A stretch of 64,000 bases of DNA from contig NZ_CP133771.1 in NCBI RefSeq assembly GCF_031348265.1, forward strand, positions 620,001-684,000, written 5' to 3'. The notes under the pieces are model-generated. The model was not told where the DNA came from, searched no databases, and worked only from the letters and a program-made list of their open reading frames with translations. This DNA is from Streptomyces collinus. Its GTDB lineage: Bacteria > Actinomycetota > Actinomycetes > Streptomycetales > Streptomycetaceae. The translations under genes and the position numbers were made by a program. Position 1 is the first letter of the stretch, and every line of letters begins with the position of its first letter. Of this stretch, positions 29,852-40,165 are shown one piece after another.

Positions 29852-30095
29852 CGTGATCGCTCCTCTCGTGGCCACCGGATGCCGTATCCGCCCCTACCCC
29901 AGCAAAGCACCACCTTCCGGTGAGCACTACCGGCGGTGCACCGCTTCCGGTGACGGGTTTGCGGGGCGGCCCGCGCCGCGTTGGGAGATGGTGGAAGGTG
30001 ACGGAAGGGGCCTTCGGGAAGCGGCTCCGCGCGGTAGAACATGGGGTGTCGGCACATGACGGCGTGCCGCGAGGACGGCGAAGGCGGGGCGTGGG

Positions 30096-32198
30096 ATGAG
30101 TGCAGCCGGGTCTCCCGAGTCCGAGGGTGACGGTCCGGTGCGCGGGTCGGCGCGCCCGAGCGGGCTGCTCGACGTGCTGCGCGTGGCCTCGGTGGTCCTG
30201 GACGCCGAGGGCCGCATCGTGCTGTGGAGCCCGCAGGCCGAGGAGTTGTTCGGGTACGAGGCGCGGGAGGCGCTCGGGCAGTACGCCGCCCGGATCATGG
30301 TCCACGAACAGCACGTCGACCTCGTGGTCAAGCTGTTCGCCGATGTCATGGGCACCGGGCAGAGCTGGGCGGGGGCCTTCCCGATCCGACGCAAGGACGG
30401 CAGCACCCGGCTGGTGGAGTTCCGCAACATGCGCCTGCTGGACGACCAGGGCGACGTCTACGCGCTCGGGCTGTGCGCCGACCAGACGACCGTGCACCGG
30501 CTGGAGCGGGAGGTGGCGCTGTCGACGCGGATGATCGCGCAGTCCCCGATCGGGCTGGCCGTGCTGGACACCGAGCTGCGGTACGTCTCGGTCAACAGGG
30601 CACTGGAGGAGATCAACGGTGTGCCGGCCGAGGACCACCTGGGCCGCACGCCCCGGGAGGTCGTGCCCCGGATGGACGTCGACGCCCTGGAGGAGGCGAC
30701 CCGCCGGGTCCTGGAGACGGGCACACCGGTCGTCGACCAGTCCACGATCGGCCGCACCCCGGCCGACCCCCACCAGGACCACGCCTGGTCGATCTCGCTG
30801 TACCGGCTGGAGAACGCCTTCGGGACCGTGCTGGGCGTGGCCGTCTCGATCGTCGACGTCACCGAGCAGTACCGGGCGGGCATCGAGGCCGAGGCCGCCC
30901 GCCGGCGGCTGGCTCTGATCGCCGACGCCTCGGGCCGGATCGGCACCACGCTGGACCTGGACCGCACGGCCGGCGAGCTGGCCGAGGTGGCCGTGCCGGA
31001 GCTGGCCGACATCGCGGCCGTCGACCTGCTGGACGCGGTGGTGCAGGGCCGGCGCACCAGCCTGGGCCCCGCCGAGTCGGCCGTGATCCGCGCGCTGGCG
31101 GTGCAGGGGTACGACTCCGCCGAGGCGCTGGAGGCGGCCGACCCGCCCGGGCAGGTGGCCCGGTACGCCCCCGACCGGCTCGTCACCCAGTGCGTGCGCA
31201 CGGCGAGCCCCGTGATGCTGCCGGAGGTCAAGGACGAGGACCTGGACCGCATCGCCCGTTCCTCCGAGGCGGCCGAGCTGCTGGGCCGGGCGGGGGTGCA
31301 CTCGTATCTCGCGGTGCCGCTGATCGCGCGGGGCGAGGTGCTGGGGGCCCTGGACCTCAAGCGCACTCGCAATCCGCTGCCGTTCAGCGAGGACGACCTG
31401 CTGCTGGCGCGCGAGCTGGCCGCACGGGCCGCCGTGCAGATCGACAACGCCCGCTGGTACCAGAGCGCCCGCGAGACCGCGCTCACCCTGCAGCGCAGCC
31501 TGCTGCCCAGCCATCCGCCGGTCACCGGCGGGCTGGAGGTCGCCTCCCGCTACCAGCCGGCCGGGGCCACGAGCGAGGTCGGCGGCGACTGGTTCGACGT
31601 GATCCCGCTCGACGCCGGGAAGACGGCGCTCGTCGTGGGCGATGTGATGGGCAGCGGCATCCCCGCGGCGGCGGCCATGGGGCGGCTGCGCACGGCGACC
31701 AACACCCTCGCCTCCCTCGACCTCGACCCGAACGTGCTCCTGGAGCACCTCGACAAGATCACCGCCGGTCTCGAACAGACCATCGCCACCTGCGTCTACG
31801 CCGTTCACGACCCGCATCTGCGGCAGTGCCGGATCGCCAACGCCGGACATCTGCCGCCGGTGCGCGTCCGGCCGGGCCTGCCCCCGGAGCTGCTCGACCT
31901 GCCGACCGGCGTGCCGCTCGGCGTGGGCGGTGTCGCCTTCTCCACCACCACCGTCGACCTCGAACCCGGCGACCGGCTGGTGTTCTACACCGACGGCCTC
32001 GTCGAGACCCGGCGCGACCCGCTCGACGAACGGCTCGGCACCCTGCTGTCCCTGCTCGACGGGCCCGACCGGCCGCTGGAAGAGGTCTGCGACCTGCTGC
32101 TGCGCACCCTGCACGAGCCGGACAACTTCGACGACGTGGCGCTGCTCATCGCGCGGGCGACCCCGCCGGACCAAGGGCCTGTGGGCTCTACTGCCTGA
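30096..32198 (+). CDS. PAS-PAS-GAF-SpoIIE PP2C-type phosphatase
   Basis: The 700-residue protein has two PAS domains (about 25-140 with I-V-L-W-S-P-Q-A-E-E-L-F-G-Y, and 145-270 with I-A-Q-S-P-I-G-L-A-V-L-D), a GAF domain (about 280-455) and a C-terminal SpoIIE/PP2C domain (about 480-690) with R-S-L-L-P-S, V-G-G-D-W-F-D-V-I, V-V-G-D-V-M-G-S-G and F-Y-T-D-G-L-V-E metal-site motifs. Unlike the phosphatase at 19145 it has no HATPase domain. It should dephosphorylate an anti-sigma-factor antagonist in response to a redox, light or ligand cue sensed by PAS/GAF. Its 3' end overlaps the converging methyltransferase gene by 11 bp. Confidence 0.9.
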   Translation: MSAAGSPESEGDGPVRGSARPSGLLDVLRVASVVLDAEGRIVLWSPQAEELFGYEAREALGQYAARIMVHEQHVDLVVKLFADVMGTGQSWAGAFPIRRKDGSTRLVEFRNMRLLDDQGDVYALGLCADQTTVHRLEREVALSTRMIAQSPIGLAVLDTELRYVSVNRALEEINGVPAEDHLGRTPREVVPRMDVDALEEATRRVLETGTPVVDQSTIGRTPADPHQDHAWSISLYRLENAFGTVLGVAVSIVDVTEQYRAGIEAEAARRRLALIADASGRIGTTLDLDRTAGELAEVAVPELADIAAVDLLDAVVQGRRTSLGPAESAVIRALAVQGYDSAEALEAADPPGQVARYAPDRLVTQCVRTASPVMLPEVKDEDLDRIARSSEAAELLGRAGVHSYLAVPLIARGEVLGALDLKRTRNPLPFSEDDLLLARELAARAAVQIDNARWYQSARETALTLQRSLLPSHPPVTGGLEVASRYQPAGATSEVGGDWFDVIPLDAGKTALVVGDVMGSGIPAAAAMGRLRTATNTLASLDLDPNVLLEHLDKITAGLEQTIATCVYAVHDPHLRQCRIANAGHLPPVRVRPGLPPELLDLPTGVPLGVGGVAFSTTTVDLEPGDRLVFYTDGLVETRRDPLDERLGTLLSLLDGPDRPLEEVCDLLLRTLHEPDNFDDVALLIARATPPDQGPVGSTA

Positions 32199-32994
32199 CG
32201 CCGGTCACCACGTGGGCGTAACGCTCCTCCGACACCGCCAGCCGTGCCGCCAGGCCGGTGCGCGCGAAGGCCTCGACGGCGGCCGGGACCTGGTGCCGGC
32301 TCGTCTCCACCAGGACGCAGCCGCCGGGGGCGAGCCAGCGGGGCGCCTCGGCCGCGACCCTGCGCAGCACGTCGAGGCCGTCCGTGCCGCCGTCGAGGGC
32401 GACCAGCGGCTCGTGGTCACGGGCCTCCTGCGGCAGCAGGCCGATCTCGTCGCTCGGCACGTACGGCACGTTGGCCGCGAGGATGCCGACGCGGCCGCGC
32501 AGCGCGACGGGCAGCGCCTCGAACAGATCGCCCTGGTGGACCTGGCCGCCGACGGCGGCGACGTTGCCGCGGGCGCATCGCACGGCGGCCGGGTCGATGT
32601 CGGAGGCGTGCAGTTCGACATCGCCGAGCGCGTGGGCCAAGGCCGCTCCCACGGCACCCGAGCCGCAGCACAGATCCACGACGACGGCGGCCCGGGGCGC
32701 CCGCTCCAGGGCCTGCTCCACCAGGAACTCGGTGCGCCGGCGCGGCACGAAGACACCGGGGGCGACGGCGATGCGCAGTCCCCGGAACTCGGCCCAGCCG
32801 ACGACGAGTTCGAGCGGCAGACCGGCGACGCGGCGCTCGACCATGGCGGCGGCCTCGGCCGGGGTGCGCGCGGTGGCGAGGATCAACCCGGCCTCGTCCT
32901 CGGCGAAGACGCACCCCGCGGTACGCAGGGCGGTGACCAGCGCGTCACGGGACGGCGGCACGGAAGGGGGGACGGAGGAAGACACAGACGGCAT
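32188..32994 (-). CDS. PrmC/HemK-like putative protein N5-glutamine methyltransferase
   Basis: The 268-residue protein has an N-terminal helical domain and a class I SAM fold: P-R-R-R-T-E-F-L-V (P-R-x-x-T-E is the PrmC entry motif), V-D-L-C-C-G-S-G-A-V-G (SAM loop), A-S-D-I-D-P-A-A-V, and A-N-V-P-Y-V-P, where PrmC has N-P-P-Y. The substitution of the first Pro by Val is common in the Streptomyces paralogue, which is distinct from the release-factor methyltransferase next to prfA. The substrate is therefore uncertain. Confidence 0.85.
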   Translation of the reverse strand: MPSVSSSVPPSVPPSRDALVTALRTAGCVFAEDEAGLILATARTPAEAAAMVERRVAGLPLELVVGWAEFRGLRIAVAPGVFVPRRRTEFLVEQALERAPRAAVVVDLCCGSGAVGAALAHALGDVELHASDIDPAAVRCARGNVAAVGGQVHQGDLFEALPVALRGRVGILAANVPYVPSDEIGLLPQEARDHEPLVALDGGTDGLDVLRRVAAEAPRWLAPGGCVLVETSRHQVPAAVEAFARTGLAARLAVSEERYAHVVTGVRQ

Positions 32995-33215
32995 GGAAGC
33001 CCAGAGCCTTTCGGGAACCGAAGGGCGCTCCGGAGATCGCCTACGACCGGCGATCCGCGCGACGTCGAGGGGAGAGCACCCGAGCTGACACAGCGGTAAT
33101 GGGTCTCACCTCCCCGGCTTCCGACGACCGGGTCCCTCCCCGGCCGGACGGCAACCCTACCCGACGCACCGGCCGCCCCGTACGGCGATCGTGACGCCGT
33201 CCGGTCAAGTGGTTG

Positions 33216-33227
33216 GGTTGTGCAACC
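33216..33227. promoter_or_regulatory. GGTTG-TG-CAACC inverted repeat before the MarR gene
   Basis: Five-bp arms around TG, about 40 bp before the chosen MarR start. It contains TTGTGCAA, the same unit as the fadH palindrome, and suits autoregulation by MarR. Confidence 0.5.
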
Positions 33228-33266
33228 ATGGAAGAAGCCGTGCAGCACCGTGATGAGGGAGGTCCC

Positions 33267-33680
33267 GTGCACAGCGCCGACGCCGTGGAGACCATCCAGC
33301 GGGAGATGACGGTCTTCGCCCGCCGGGCCCGGTCCGCCGCGGGCCGGATGCACCCCGAGCTGTCCCTGGTGTCGTACACGCTGCTGGGCCACCTGGAGGA
33401 GAGCGGCGGATGCCGGGCCACCGACCTGGCCGCCCACTACGCCCTCGACAAGTCCACCGTCAGCCGCCAGGTGGCGGGGCTGGAGCGCGCCGGCCTCATC
33501 GAGCGCGGCCCCGACCCGGCGGACCAGCGTGTCCAGGTGCTGCACCTGACACGCTCCGGGCGGCACATCCTGGCCCAGGTCACCGAGAGCCGCCGGGCGG
33601 CCTTCCGGGAGCGCCTGGCCGGCTGGCCGGCGGAGGACCTGAGCCGGTTCGCGGAGTACCTCGTGCGCTACAACGCGTAG
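33267..33680 (+). CDS. MarR-family transcriptional regulator
   Basis: The protein (137 aa from the chosen GTG) has the MarR winged helix: L-S-L-V-S-Y-T-L-L-G-H-L, R-A-T-D-L-A-A-H-Y-A-L-D-K-S-T-V-S-R-Q-V (recognition helix) and L-I-E-R-G-P-D-P-A-D-Q-R-V-Q-V-L-H-L-T (wing). I chose the GTG at 33267 because GGGAGG lies just before it and because it leaves the TTGTGCAA repeat in the promoter; an ATG at 33228 is possible. It precedes the molybdoenzyme operon in the same direction (113 bp gap) and may also control fadH through the shared operator unit. Confidence 0.85.
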   Translation: MHSADAVETIQREMTVFARRARSAAGRMHPELSLVSYTLLGHLEESGGCRATDLAAHYALDKSTVSRQVAGLERAGLIERGPDPADQRVQVLHLTRSGRHILAQVTESRRAAFRERLAGWPAEDLSRFAEYLVRYNA

Positions 33681-33792
33681 GCCCGGTCCCGGCCGCCGGG
33701 GCCAGGACGGCCTGCACGTACGGTTGAGGACGCACACACCGAGCACACCGGTACGGCGGGGCACCGCCGGCCCGGCCCGGAGGCACCACCGC

Positions 33793-34390
<598 letters not shown>

Positions 34391-34398
<8 letters not shown>

Positions 34399-35146
34399 GA
34401 CCTTCGTGCCCCCCACGCGGTTCGCCGTGCCCGGGCGCATCGCCGTGAGCGAGCAGGCCGCGTCCGAGTGGCAGACCGCCACCGTCACCGGGATCCGCCG
34501 CGAGACCCCGCGGGTGACCACCTTCCGGCTCGCGGTGCCGCACTGGCCGGGGCATCTGCCCGGCCAGCACCTCATGGTGCGGCTGACCGCCGAGGACGGT
34601 TACGCGGCTCAGCGGCACTACTCGATCGCGTCCGCTCCGGACGACTCCGGACACATCGAGCTGACCCTGGATCACGTCGAGGGCGGCGAGGTGTCGGGCT
34701 GGTTCCACACCGTCGCCCGGCCCGGCGACCGGGTCGAGGTGCGGGGGCCGGTGAGCGGCTTCTTCGCCTGGCCGGGCGACCGGCCCGCGCTGCTCATCGG
34801 GGCCGGCTCCGGCGTCGTACCGCTGATGTCGATGATCCGGCACCACCGGGCCCGGAACCTGACCGTGCCGCTGCGGCTGGTGGTGTCCGCGCGCAGCCCC
34901 GAGGAGCTGGTCTACGCCCGGGAGCTGGGCGCGGAGACGACCGCCGTCTTCACCCGGAGCGCGCCAGAGGGTGTGGCGGTGGGACGTATGGCGGCCGCAC
35001 ATGTGGCGCCGCTCCTGGCCGAGCAGCCTGCCGGTGGGTGGGAGGCCTATGTGTGCGGCTCCAACTCCTTCGCCGAGCATGCCTCCCGGCTGCTCGTGAC
35101 GGCCGGTCAGCCGGTGGACCGGATCCGCATCGAGCGTTTCGGCTGA
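34391..35146 (+). CDS. FAD/NAD(P)-binding ferredoxin reductase-type oxidoreductase
   Basis: The 251-residue protein has an FAD-binding barrel with R-H-Y-S-I-A-S-A-P (R-x-Y-S) and G-E-V-S-G-W-F-H, and a NAD(P) domain with G-A-G-S-G-V-V-P-L-M-S-M-I-R and Y-V-C-G-S-N-S-F. There is no 2Fe-2S domain. Its GTG overlaps the end of the molybdoenzyme gene by 8 bp, so translation is coupled; it should shuttle electrons between NAD(P)H and the molybdenum cofactor protein. Confidence 0.9.
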
Positions 35147-35355
35147 CCCCGGTGTTTTGCCGCGGTCGCGCCGGGCACCCAGCCGGAGGGCCACCGCGGG
35201 CCGCTCCGCTGTGCCCACGAACCCGTGGCGATCGGCGGGCGCCGGAGGGGTACTCCGTCCGTGAGGGCACTCGCACGCGTGGCGTGATGCGGAGGGAGCG
35301 GCGGCGCACGGCCGGTCCGGGCCTCCGGCCGCGGGGTGACGGCGAGGAGGTGTAC

Positions 35356-35940
35356 ATGCGAACACGGGTGCGCGGCTGGCGTTGGCGGAGCAGTCCGCTG
35401 CGGCGCCGGTCGGATGTCGTGGAAGCGTGGACGGTACTGGTGGTCGCCGTCCTCATCCTCGTGGGCGCGCCACTGGCGGGAACGGCCGCCGCCTGGTGGG
35501 CACACGGCGAGGCGCGGTCGGTGTCGGCGGAACAACGGGCCGAGCGGCACCGCGTCCGGGCCGAGGTGGTCGACAGGAACGACGACTCGCTGCCCTCGGT
35601 GCAGGCGGGCGGACAGCACGCCTACCGGGCGACCGTGCGCTGGACCGAGCCGGGCGAAGGCACGCGCACCGCGACGGCCCGGGTTCCCGCGGACACCCGG
35701 CAGGGCGAGACCGTGGACGTCTGGTTCGACGACCGGGGCCGGAACGTACTGCCGCCGGTGGACGGAGCGGCGGTGTGGCAGCACACCCTCACCATCGGTA
35801 CCTGCGCGGCGGGCGGTGCGGTGCTCGTGGTGCTCTTCGGCCACTTCCTCGTGCGCCGGGTGGCGCTGCGCCACCGGCTGGCCGAGTGGGACCGGGCCTG
35901 GGCCCGTACGGAACCGCAGTGGACGCACCGCGACGCGTGA
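35356..35940 (+). CDS. Rv1733c-family two-helix membrane protein
   Basis: The 194-residue protein has the same plan as the one at 3482-4063: basic/Trp-rich N-terminus, D-V-V-E-A-W, helix (about 24-48), exported domain of about 90 residues with R-A-E-V-V-D-R-N-D and V-W-F-D-D-R-G, a second helix and the terminal R-L-A-E-W-D-R-A-W. ATG preceded by GAGGAGG. Mycobacterial Rv1733c is a dormancy-associated membrane antigen; its biochemical role is unknown. The 209 bp upstream show no gene. Confidence 0.75.
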   Translation: MRTRVRGWRWRSSPLRRRSDVVEAWTVLVVAVLILVGAPLAGTAAAWWAHGEARSVSAEQRAERHRVRAEVVDRNDDSLPSVQAGGQHAYRATVRWTEPGEGTRTATARVPADTRQGETVDVWFDDRGRNVLPPVDGAAVWQHTLTIGTCAAGGAVLVVLFGHFLVRRVALRHRLAEWDRAWARTEPQWTHRDA

Positions 35941-36015
35941 GAGGCGGCGGCGGACCTCCACGCCGGTGGCCGGCGCCCCGGAGTGAGGCCGGAACGACAC
36001 CCTGGTCAGTCCTCC

Positions 36016-36036
36016 GATCACTCACGTAGTGTGATC
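36016..36036. promoter_or_regulatory. Candidate operator upstream of the acetyl esterase
   Basis: GATCAC (36016-36021) and GTGATC (36031-36036) form a 6-bp inverted repeat with 9-bp spacing, and CAC/GTG-type symmetry continues inside. It lies 45 bp before the esterase ATG. Confidence 0.4.
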
Positions 36037-36081
36037 ATCCGCACTGCCCTCGTAGCTGGTCCTCATCCAAGGCGGTCCTAC

Positions 36082-37050
36082 ATGGCCCTGTTCGACCTTC
36101 CGCTCGACGAACTCCGCGAGTACCGCAGCGCGGCCACCGAACCGGAGGACTTCGACGCGTTCTGGTCCAAGACCCTCCAGGAGGCGCGGGGGCACGACCT
36201 GGACGCCCGCTTCGAACCGGTCGACACGGGCCTGTCCACCGTGCAGGTGTTCGACGTGACGTTCGCCGGTTTCGGCGGTCACCCGGTCAAGGGCTGGCTG
36301 ACGCTCCCGGCCGGGGCGGAGGGCCCGCTGCCACTGGTCGTGGAGTTCATCGGCTACGGCGGCGGGCGCGGGCTGCCCCACGAGCATCTGCTGTGGGCGT
36401 CCTCGGGCCGGGCGCACTTCGTGATGGACACCCGCGGGCAGGGCAGCGCCTGGGGTGGGGGCGGCGGCACGGCGGACCCGGTGGGCGGTGCGCCCGCGTA
36501 CCCCGGCTTCATGACGCGCGGCATGGACGCCCCGGAGAACTACTACTACCGCCGGGTCTACACGGACGCCGTGCGTGCCGTGGAGGCGGCCCGCTCGCAC
36601 CCCCTCACCGACCCGGCGCGCACGGTGGCCGTCGGTTCCAGCCAGGGCGGCGGCATCACGATCGCGGTCGGCGGCCTGGTCCCGGACCTGGCGGGCATCG
36701 CGCCGGACGTGCCGTTCCTGTGCGATTTCCCGCGCGCGGCGACGATCACGGACCGGCACCCGTACCGGGAGATCGGCCTCTTCCTCAAGACCCACCGCGG
36801 CCGCACCGAGGACGCCCTGCGTACGCTGTCCTACTTCGACGGCGTCCACTTCGCCGCCCGCGGCCGGGCACCGGCGCTCTTCTCCGCCGCCCTGGAGGAC
36901 CAGACCTGCCCGCCCTCGACCGTCTTCGCGGCGTTCAACGCCTGGAGCCACGAGGACAAGACGATCGAGGTCTACGACTTCAACGACCACGAGGGCGGCG
37001 GTCCGTTCCAGCAGGCGCTCAAGCTGCGCTGGATGCGCTCGTACATCTGA
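36082..37050 (+). CDS. Acetylxylan esterase / cephalosporin-C deacetylase family (CE7)
   Basis: The 322-residue alpha/beta hydrolase starts M-A-L-F-D-L-P-L-D-E-L and has the CE7 motifs M-D-T-R-G-Q-G, Y-Y-Y-R-R-V-Y-T-D-A-V-R-A-V, and the nucleophile Ser187 in V-G-S-S-Q-G-G-G, with the acid and His later (A-L-E-D-Q-T-C-P-P and N-D-H-E-G-G-G). CE7 enzymes are intracellular and remove acetyl groups from xylo-oligosaccharides; no signal peptide is present. It would complement the xylanase at 15750, although it is not linked to it. Confidence 0.92.
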   Translation: MALFDLPLDELREYRSAATEPEDFDAFWSKTLQEARGHDLDARFEPVDTGLSTVQVFDVTFAGFGGHPVKGWLTLPAGAEGPLPLVVEFIGYGGGRGLPHEHLLWASSGRAHFVMDTRGQGSAWGGGGGTADPVGGAPAYPGFMTRGMDAPENYYYRRVYTDAVRAVEAARSHPLTDPARTVAVGSSQGGGITIAVGGLVPDLAGIAPDVPFLCDFPRAATITDRHPYREIGLFLKTHRGRTEDALRTLSYFDGVHFAARGRAPALFSAALEDQTCPPSTVFAAFNAWSHEDKTIEVYDFNDHEGGGPFQQALKLRWMRSYI

Positions 37051-37162
37051 TCCGGCCGTTCACCCCCGACGGCCTTCCACCCGATCCGACCAGTCGGTAC
37101 GTTCATCGCGCCCGGGCCGCGACGCGGCGGCCCGGGCCGGTAACGGCCGGCGGAGGGGGCTC

Positions 37163-38329
37163 ATGTCCGGGAACGGGATACAGGTGCACGGTCACTGCGA
37201 CGCGCGGTTCACGGCGGTACGCAGGGCGTTCGAGGAGAACTTCCGGGAGCGGGACGAGCTGGGCGCCGCGGTGGCCGTCACCGTCGACGGCGAGACCGTG
37301 GTGGATCTGTGGGGTGGCTGGGCGGACGCGGCCCGCTCCCGCCCCTGGGAGCGGGACACCCTGGTCAACGTGTGGTCCACGACCAAGGGGCCGGTGGCGT
37401 TGTGCGCGCACATCCTCGCCGACCGGGGTCTGCTGGACCTGGACGCGCCGGTGGCCGTGTACTGGCCCGAGTTCGCGGCGGCGGGCAAGGAGAAGGTCCT
37501 CGTCCGGCACCTGTTGTCCCACCGGGCCGGCCTGGCCGGCCTGCGCGAGCCGCACACGCTGGAGCAGCTCTACGACTGGGAACTGACCACCCAGCGGCTG
37601 GCGGCGGCCGAGCCCTGGTGGGAGCCGGGCACCCGGTCCGGCTACCACGCGCTGACCTACGGCCACCTGGTCGGCGAGGTCGTACGGCGGGTGTCGGGGC
37701 TGCGGCCTGGGGCCTTCCTGGCGCGGGAGGTGACGGGGCCGCTCGGCATCGACTTCCGCATCGGACTGCCGGAGCTGGATGCCGGCCGGGCGGCCGAGCT
37801 GGTCGCGCCTGCGGTCACGGCGAACACCGAACAGGCGGCCGTCTTCGCCCAGTTGGCGCCCGCGGCCGTCGCGGCGCTGACCAACCCGGCGGTGTCCGCC
37901 GTCGCGACCGGCACCCCAGGGTGGCGGGCCGCCGAGATCCCGGCGGCGAACGGGCACGGCACCGCGCGTGCCGTTGCCGGGCTGTACGGCGTCTTCGCGG
38001 GGCGCGGCTCGTACGGGGGCCGCCGCATCCTGTCCCCTCAGACGGCGGAGCGGGTGCGCGAGGGGCAGGGCAGCTGCCGGGACCTGGTACTCGGCGCCGG
38101 GTTCGAGCACGAGACGGAGGTCGGCCTCGGGCTCTGGCTCAGCGGCCCCGACGGCTCGTACGGGCCCAACCCGCGCGCTTTCGGACACGACGGCTTCGGC
38201 GGTTCCTGCGGACTCGCCGACCCGGAGGCAGGAGTGTCCCTGGGCTATGTGATGAACCGGATGGGACCCCGTATCGCCAACGACCCGCGGAAGACGGCGT
38301 TGGTCGAGGCGTTGTACGGCGCACTGTGA
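37163..38329 (+). CDS. Class C beta-lactamase-type serine hydrolase
   Basis: The 388-residue protein has the S-x-x-K motif at Ser72-T-T-Lys75, a Tyr motif Y-H-A-L-T-Y-G at about residue 160, and G-H-D-G-F-G-G-S near the C-terminus in place of the K-T-G of true beta-lactamases. This is the pattern of EstB-like carboxylesterases and related class C serine hydrolases. No signal peptide is seen, so it is probably a cytosolic esterase rather than a lactamase. It follows the CE7 gene by 112 bp. Confidence 0.88.
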   Translation: MSGNGIQVHGHCDARFTAVRRAFEENFRERDELGAAVAVTVDGETVVDLWGGWADAARSRPWERDTLVNVWSTTKGPVALCAHILADRGLLDLDAPVAVYWPEFAAAGKEKVLVRHLLSHRAGLAGLREPHTLEQLYDWELTTQRLAAAEPWWEPGTRSGYHALTYGHLVGEVVRRVSGLRPGAFLAREVTGPLGIDFRIGLPELDAGRAAELVAPAVTANTEQAAVFAQLAPAAVAALTNPAVSAVATGTPGWRAAEIPAANGHGTARAVAGLYGVFAGRGSYGGRRILSPQTAERVREGQGSCRDLVLGAGFEHETEVGLGLWLSGPDGSYGPNPRAFGHDGFGGSCGLADPEAGVSLGYVMNRMGPRIANDPRKTALVEALYGAL

Positions 38330-38339
38330 GGGCGGGTGC

Positions 38340-38367
38340 GGGCGGGCCGGTTTCGGCCGAACCGCCC
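38340..38367 (+). terminator. Hairpin after the serine hydrolase gene
   Basis: GGGC (38340-38343) pairs with GCCC (38364-38367) and GGTT (38349-38352) with AACC (38360-38363), with a small internal bulge and a 7-nt loop. It begins 10 bp after the stop. Confidence 0.45.
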
Positions 38368-38381
38368 GGCCACCCTTCCCA

Positions 38382-38397
38382 GCTGGTTTAGACCAAT
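38382..38397. promoter_or_regulatory. HutC/DasR-type operator upstream of the GntR gene
   Basis: GCTGGTTTAGACCAAT matches 13 of 16 positions of the DasR consensus ACTGGTCTAGACCACT, with symmetric TGGT...ACCA arms. It lies 63 bp before the GntR start, so it is either an autoregulatory site of this HutC-type protein or a DasR target. Confidence 0.6.
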
Positions 38398-38459
38398 GCT
38401 AGATGTGGTGGCGCACCGAGCCCGCACGGCTACCGAACGTCACCCACAGGAGGGGCGGC

Positions 38460-39269
38460 ATGGCCCGCACCACCCCGCACGACCCCCCGCCGGCCGAGGG
38501 AGAGCCCTTGTACAGCCGGATCGCGACGGAGTTGCTCGGCGAGATGCGTGACGGCATCGTCCCGCCGGGTGAACGACTGCCCGGGGAGAGGCGGCTGGCC
38601 GGTCACTTCGGGGTCAGCCGGGAGACCGTACGGCAGGCGCTGGAGCTGCTGCGCCGCGACGGCCTCGTCGCCACCGACCGGCGCGGCAGTCACGCCACCC
38701 TGCCCGGCCTGCCGGTCGAGACCCCGGCGTCGCTCACCTTCCCGGTCGGGGCCCGGACGGCGGCCCCGGGCGGCGTCGCCCGCGCCACGGTCACCTGGGA
38801 GCCGCCCCCGGCGGACCACGCCGAGGCCCTGGAGCTGGCCCCCGGCCGCCCGACCCTGGTCCACCGCTACCGGTACGCGACCGCCGACGGACAGGGCCTG
38901 CGGACCGCCGTCACCTCGTTCTCCGCCGTGGCGCTCGCGGAGGTGGAGGAGCTGGCGCGTTATCGCGACCGCGCCGACGGCACCGCCGCCGCGCAGCTGC
39001 GGCGGGCCTACGACTGGATGCGCCGGGCCGGTCTGACCCTGCACCACCGCGATGCCATCACGCCCCTCGCGAGCACGCCGTCGGTACGGGTCACGCGACG
39101 GGTGCACGACCAGTACGCGCGCCCGCTGGAGATCACCGACCTCGTGGTGGACGCCCAACGGGACGCACTGGTCTACGAGTTCACACTGCCGGGCCGGGCG
39201 GTACAGGCCCCGGCGGACGAGCGGCGGTCACCCGTTCGGCGGACCGCCGGCACCGGTCACCGGAGATGA
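38460..39269 (+). CDS. GntR-family regulator, HutC subfamily (UTRA domain)
   Basis: The 269-residue protein has a GntR winged helix (L-Y-S-R-I-A-T-E-L...[26 protein letters not shown]) at about 20-85 and a UTRA effector domain (about 105-245) with L-V-H-R-Y-R-Y and [13 protein letters not shown] preceded by AGGAGG. The perfect TGGT-TTAG-ACCA-type site upstream is a typical HutC operator, which supports autorepression. Probable targets are itself and the hydrolase gene downstream. Confidence 0.92.
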   Translation: MARTTPHDPPPAEGEPLYSRIATELLGEMRDGIVPPGERLPGERRLAGHFGVSRETVRQALELLRRDGLVATDRRGSHATLPGLPVETPASLTFPVGARTAAPGGVARATVTWEPPPADHAEALELAPGRPTLVHRYRYATADGQGLRTAVTSFSAVALAEVEELARYRDRADGTAAAQLRRAYDWMRRAGLTLHHRDAITPLASTPSVRVTRRVHDQYARPLEITDLVVDAQRDALVYEFTLPGRAVQAPADERRSPVRRTAGTGHRR

Positions 39270-39337
39270 CGGAGATCATCGGAACACGGCACGGCTTCCC
39301 CGCACGGCTCCCCCAGGCAACTTTCGAGAGGATCCCC

Positions 39338-40159
39338 ATGGCCACGTTCACGACCTCCGACGGAACCGAGCTCTACTACAAGGACTGGGGCGAGGGGCAG
39401 CCGGTGGTGTTCAGCCACGGCTGGCCCCTCAACGCGGACGCCTGGGACGGACAGGCCCGGAAGGTCGCCGAGCACGGCTTCCGGGCGATCGCACACGACC
39501 GCCGCGGGCACGGCCGCTCCGGGCAGCCCTGGCAGGGCAACCACATGGACCGCTACGCCGACGACCTCGCCGAGCTGATCGAGGCGCTGGACCTCCGCGA
39601 CGCGGTCCTGGTGGGGCATTCGACCGGCGGCGGCGAGGTGGCCCGTTACATCGGGCGGCACGGGACAGCGCGGGTCGCCAAGGTGGTGCTGCTGGGCGCG
39701 GTGCCGCCGCTGATGCTGCGGACGGAGGCCAATCCGGAGGGCACGCCGAAGGAGGTCTTCGACGGGATCCGGGCCGGCGTCGCGGCGGACCGGTCGCGGT
39801 TCTACTGGGAGCTGAGCGAGAGCTTCTACGGCTTCAACCGGCCCGGCGCCGCCGTGTCGGAGGGCGTGCGGCGGGCGTTCTGGATGTGGAGCATGCAGGC
39901 CGGGCTGAAGGGCGCCTACGACTGCGTCGCGCAGTTCTCGGAAACCGACTTCACCGAGGACCTCGGGCGCATCGACGTGCCGACGCTCGTCGCGCACGGG
40001 GACGACGACCAGATCGTGCCGATCGCCGCCTCGGCCCACCGGACCTCCCAGCTCGTCAAGGACGCGACGCTGAAGGTGTACCCGGGCGCGCCGCACGGCC
40101 TGGTCGGCGACTTCGAGAAGGCGTTCGACGACGACCTGCTGAACTTCCTGCGCGGCTGA
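39338..40159 (+). CDS. Alpha/beta hydrolase, non-heme haloperoxidase/perhydrolase group
   Basis: The 273-residue enzyme has the catalytic Ser95 in G-H-S-T-G-G-G, Asp in [11 protein letters not shown] and His in P-G-A-P-H-G-L. The W-P-L-N-A-D-A-W and F-S-H-G-W oxyanion region and the M-W-S-M-Q-A-G cap motif are those of cofactor-free bacterial haloperoxidases (for example BpoA2), which are esterases with perhydrolase side activity. Cytosolic; it lies 68 bp after the GntR gene in the same direction and ends 6 bp from the converging methyltransferase gene. Confidence 0.92.
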   Translation: MATFTTSDGTELYYKDWGEGQPVVFSHGWPLNADAWDGQARKVAEHGFRAIAHDRRGHGRSGQPWQGNHMDRYADDLAELIEALDLRDAVLVGHSTGGGEVARYIGRHGTARVAKVVLLGAVPPLMLRTEANPEGTPKEVFDGIRAGVAADRSRFYWELSESFYGFNRPGAAVSEGVRRAFWMWSMQAGLKGAYDCVAQFSETDFTEDLGRIDVPTLVAHGDDDQIVPIAASAHRTSQLVKDATLKVYPGAPHGLVGDFEKAFDDDLLNFLRG

Positions 40160-40165
40160 CGCGGA

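Noticed and set aside
37163..38329. Beta-lactamase resistance gene
   Set aside because: The SxxK and Tyr motifs fit class C, but the K-T-G box is absent and no export signal is present, so an esterase is more likely.
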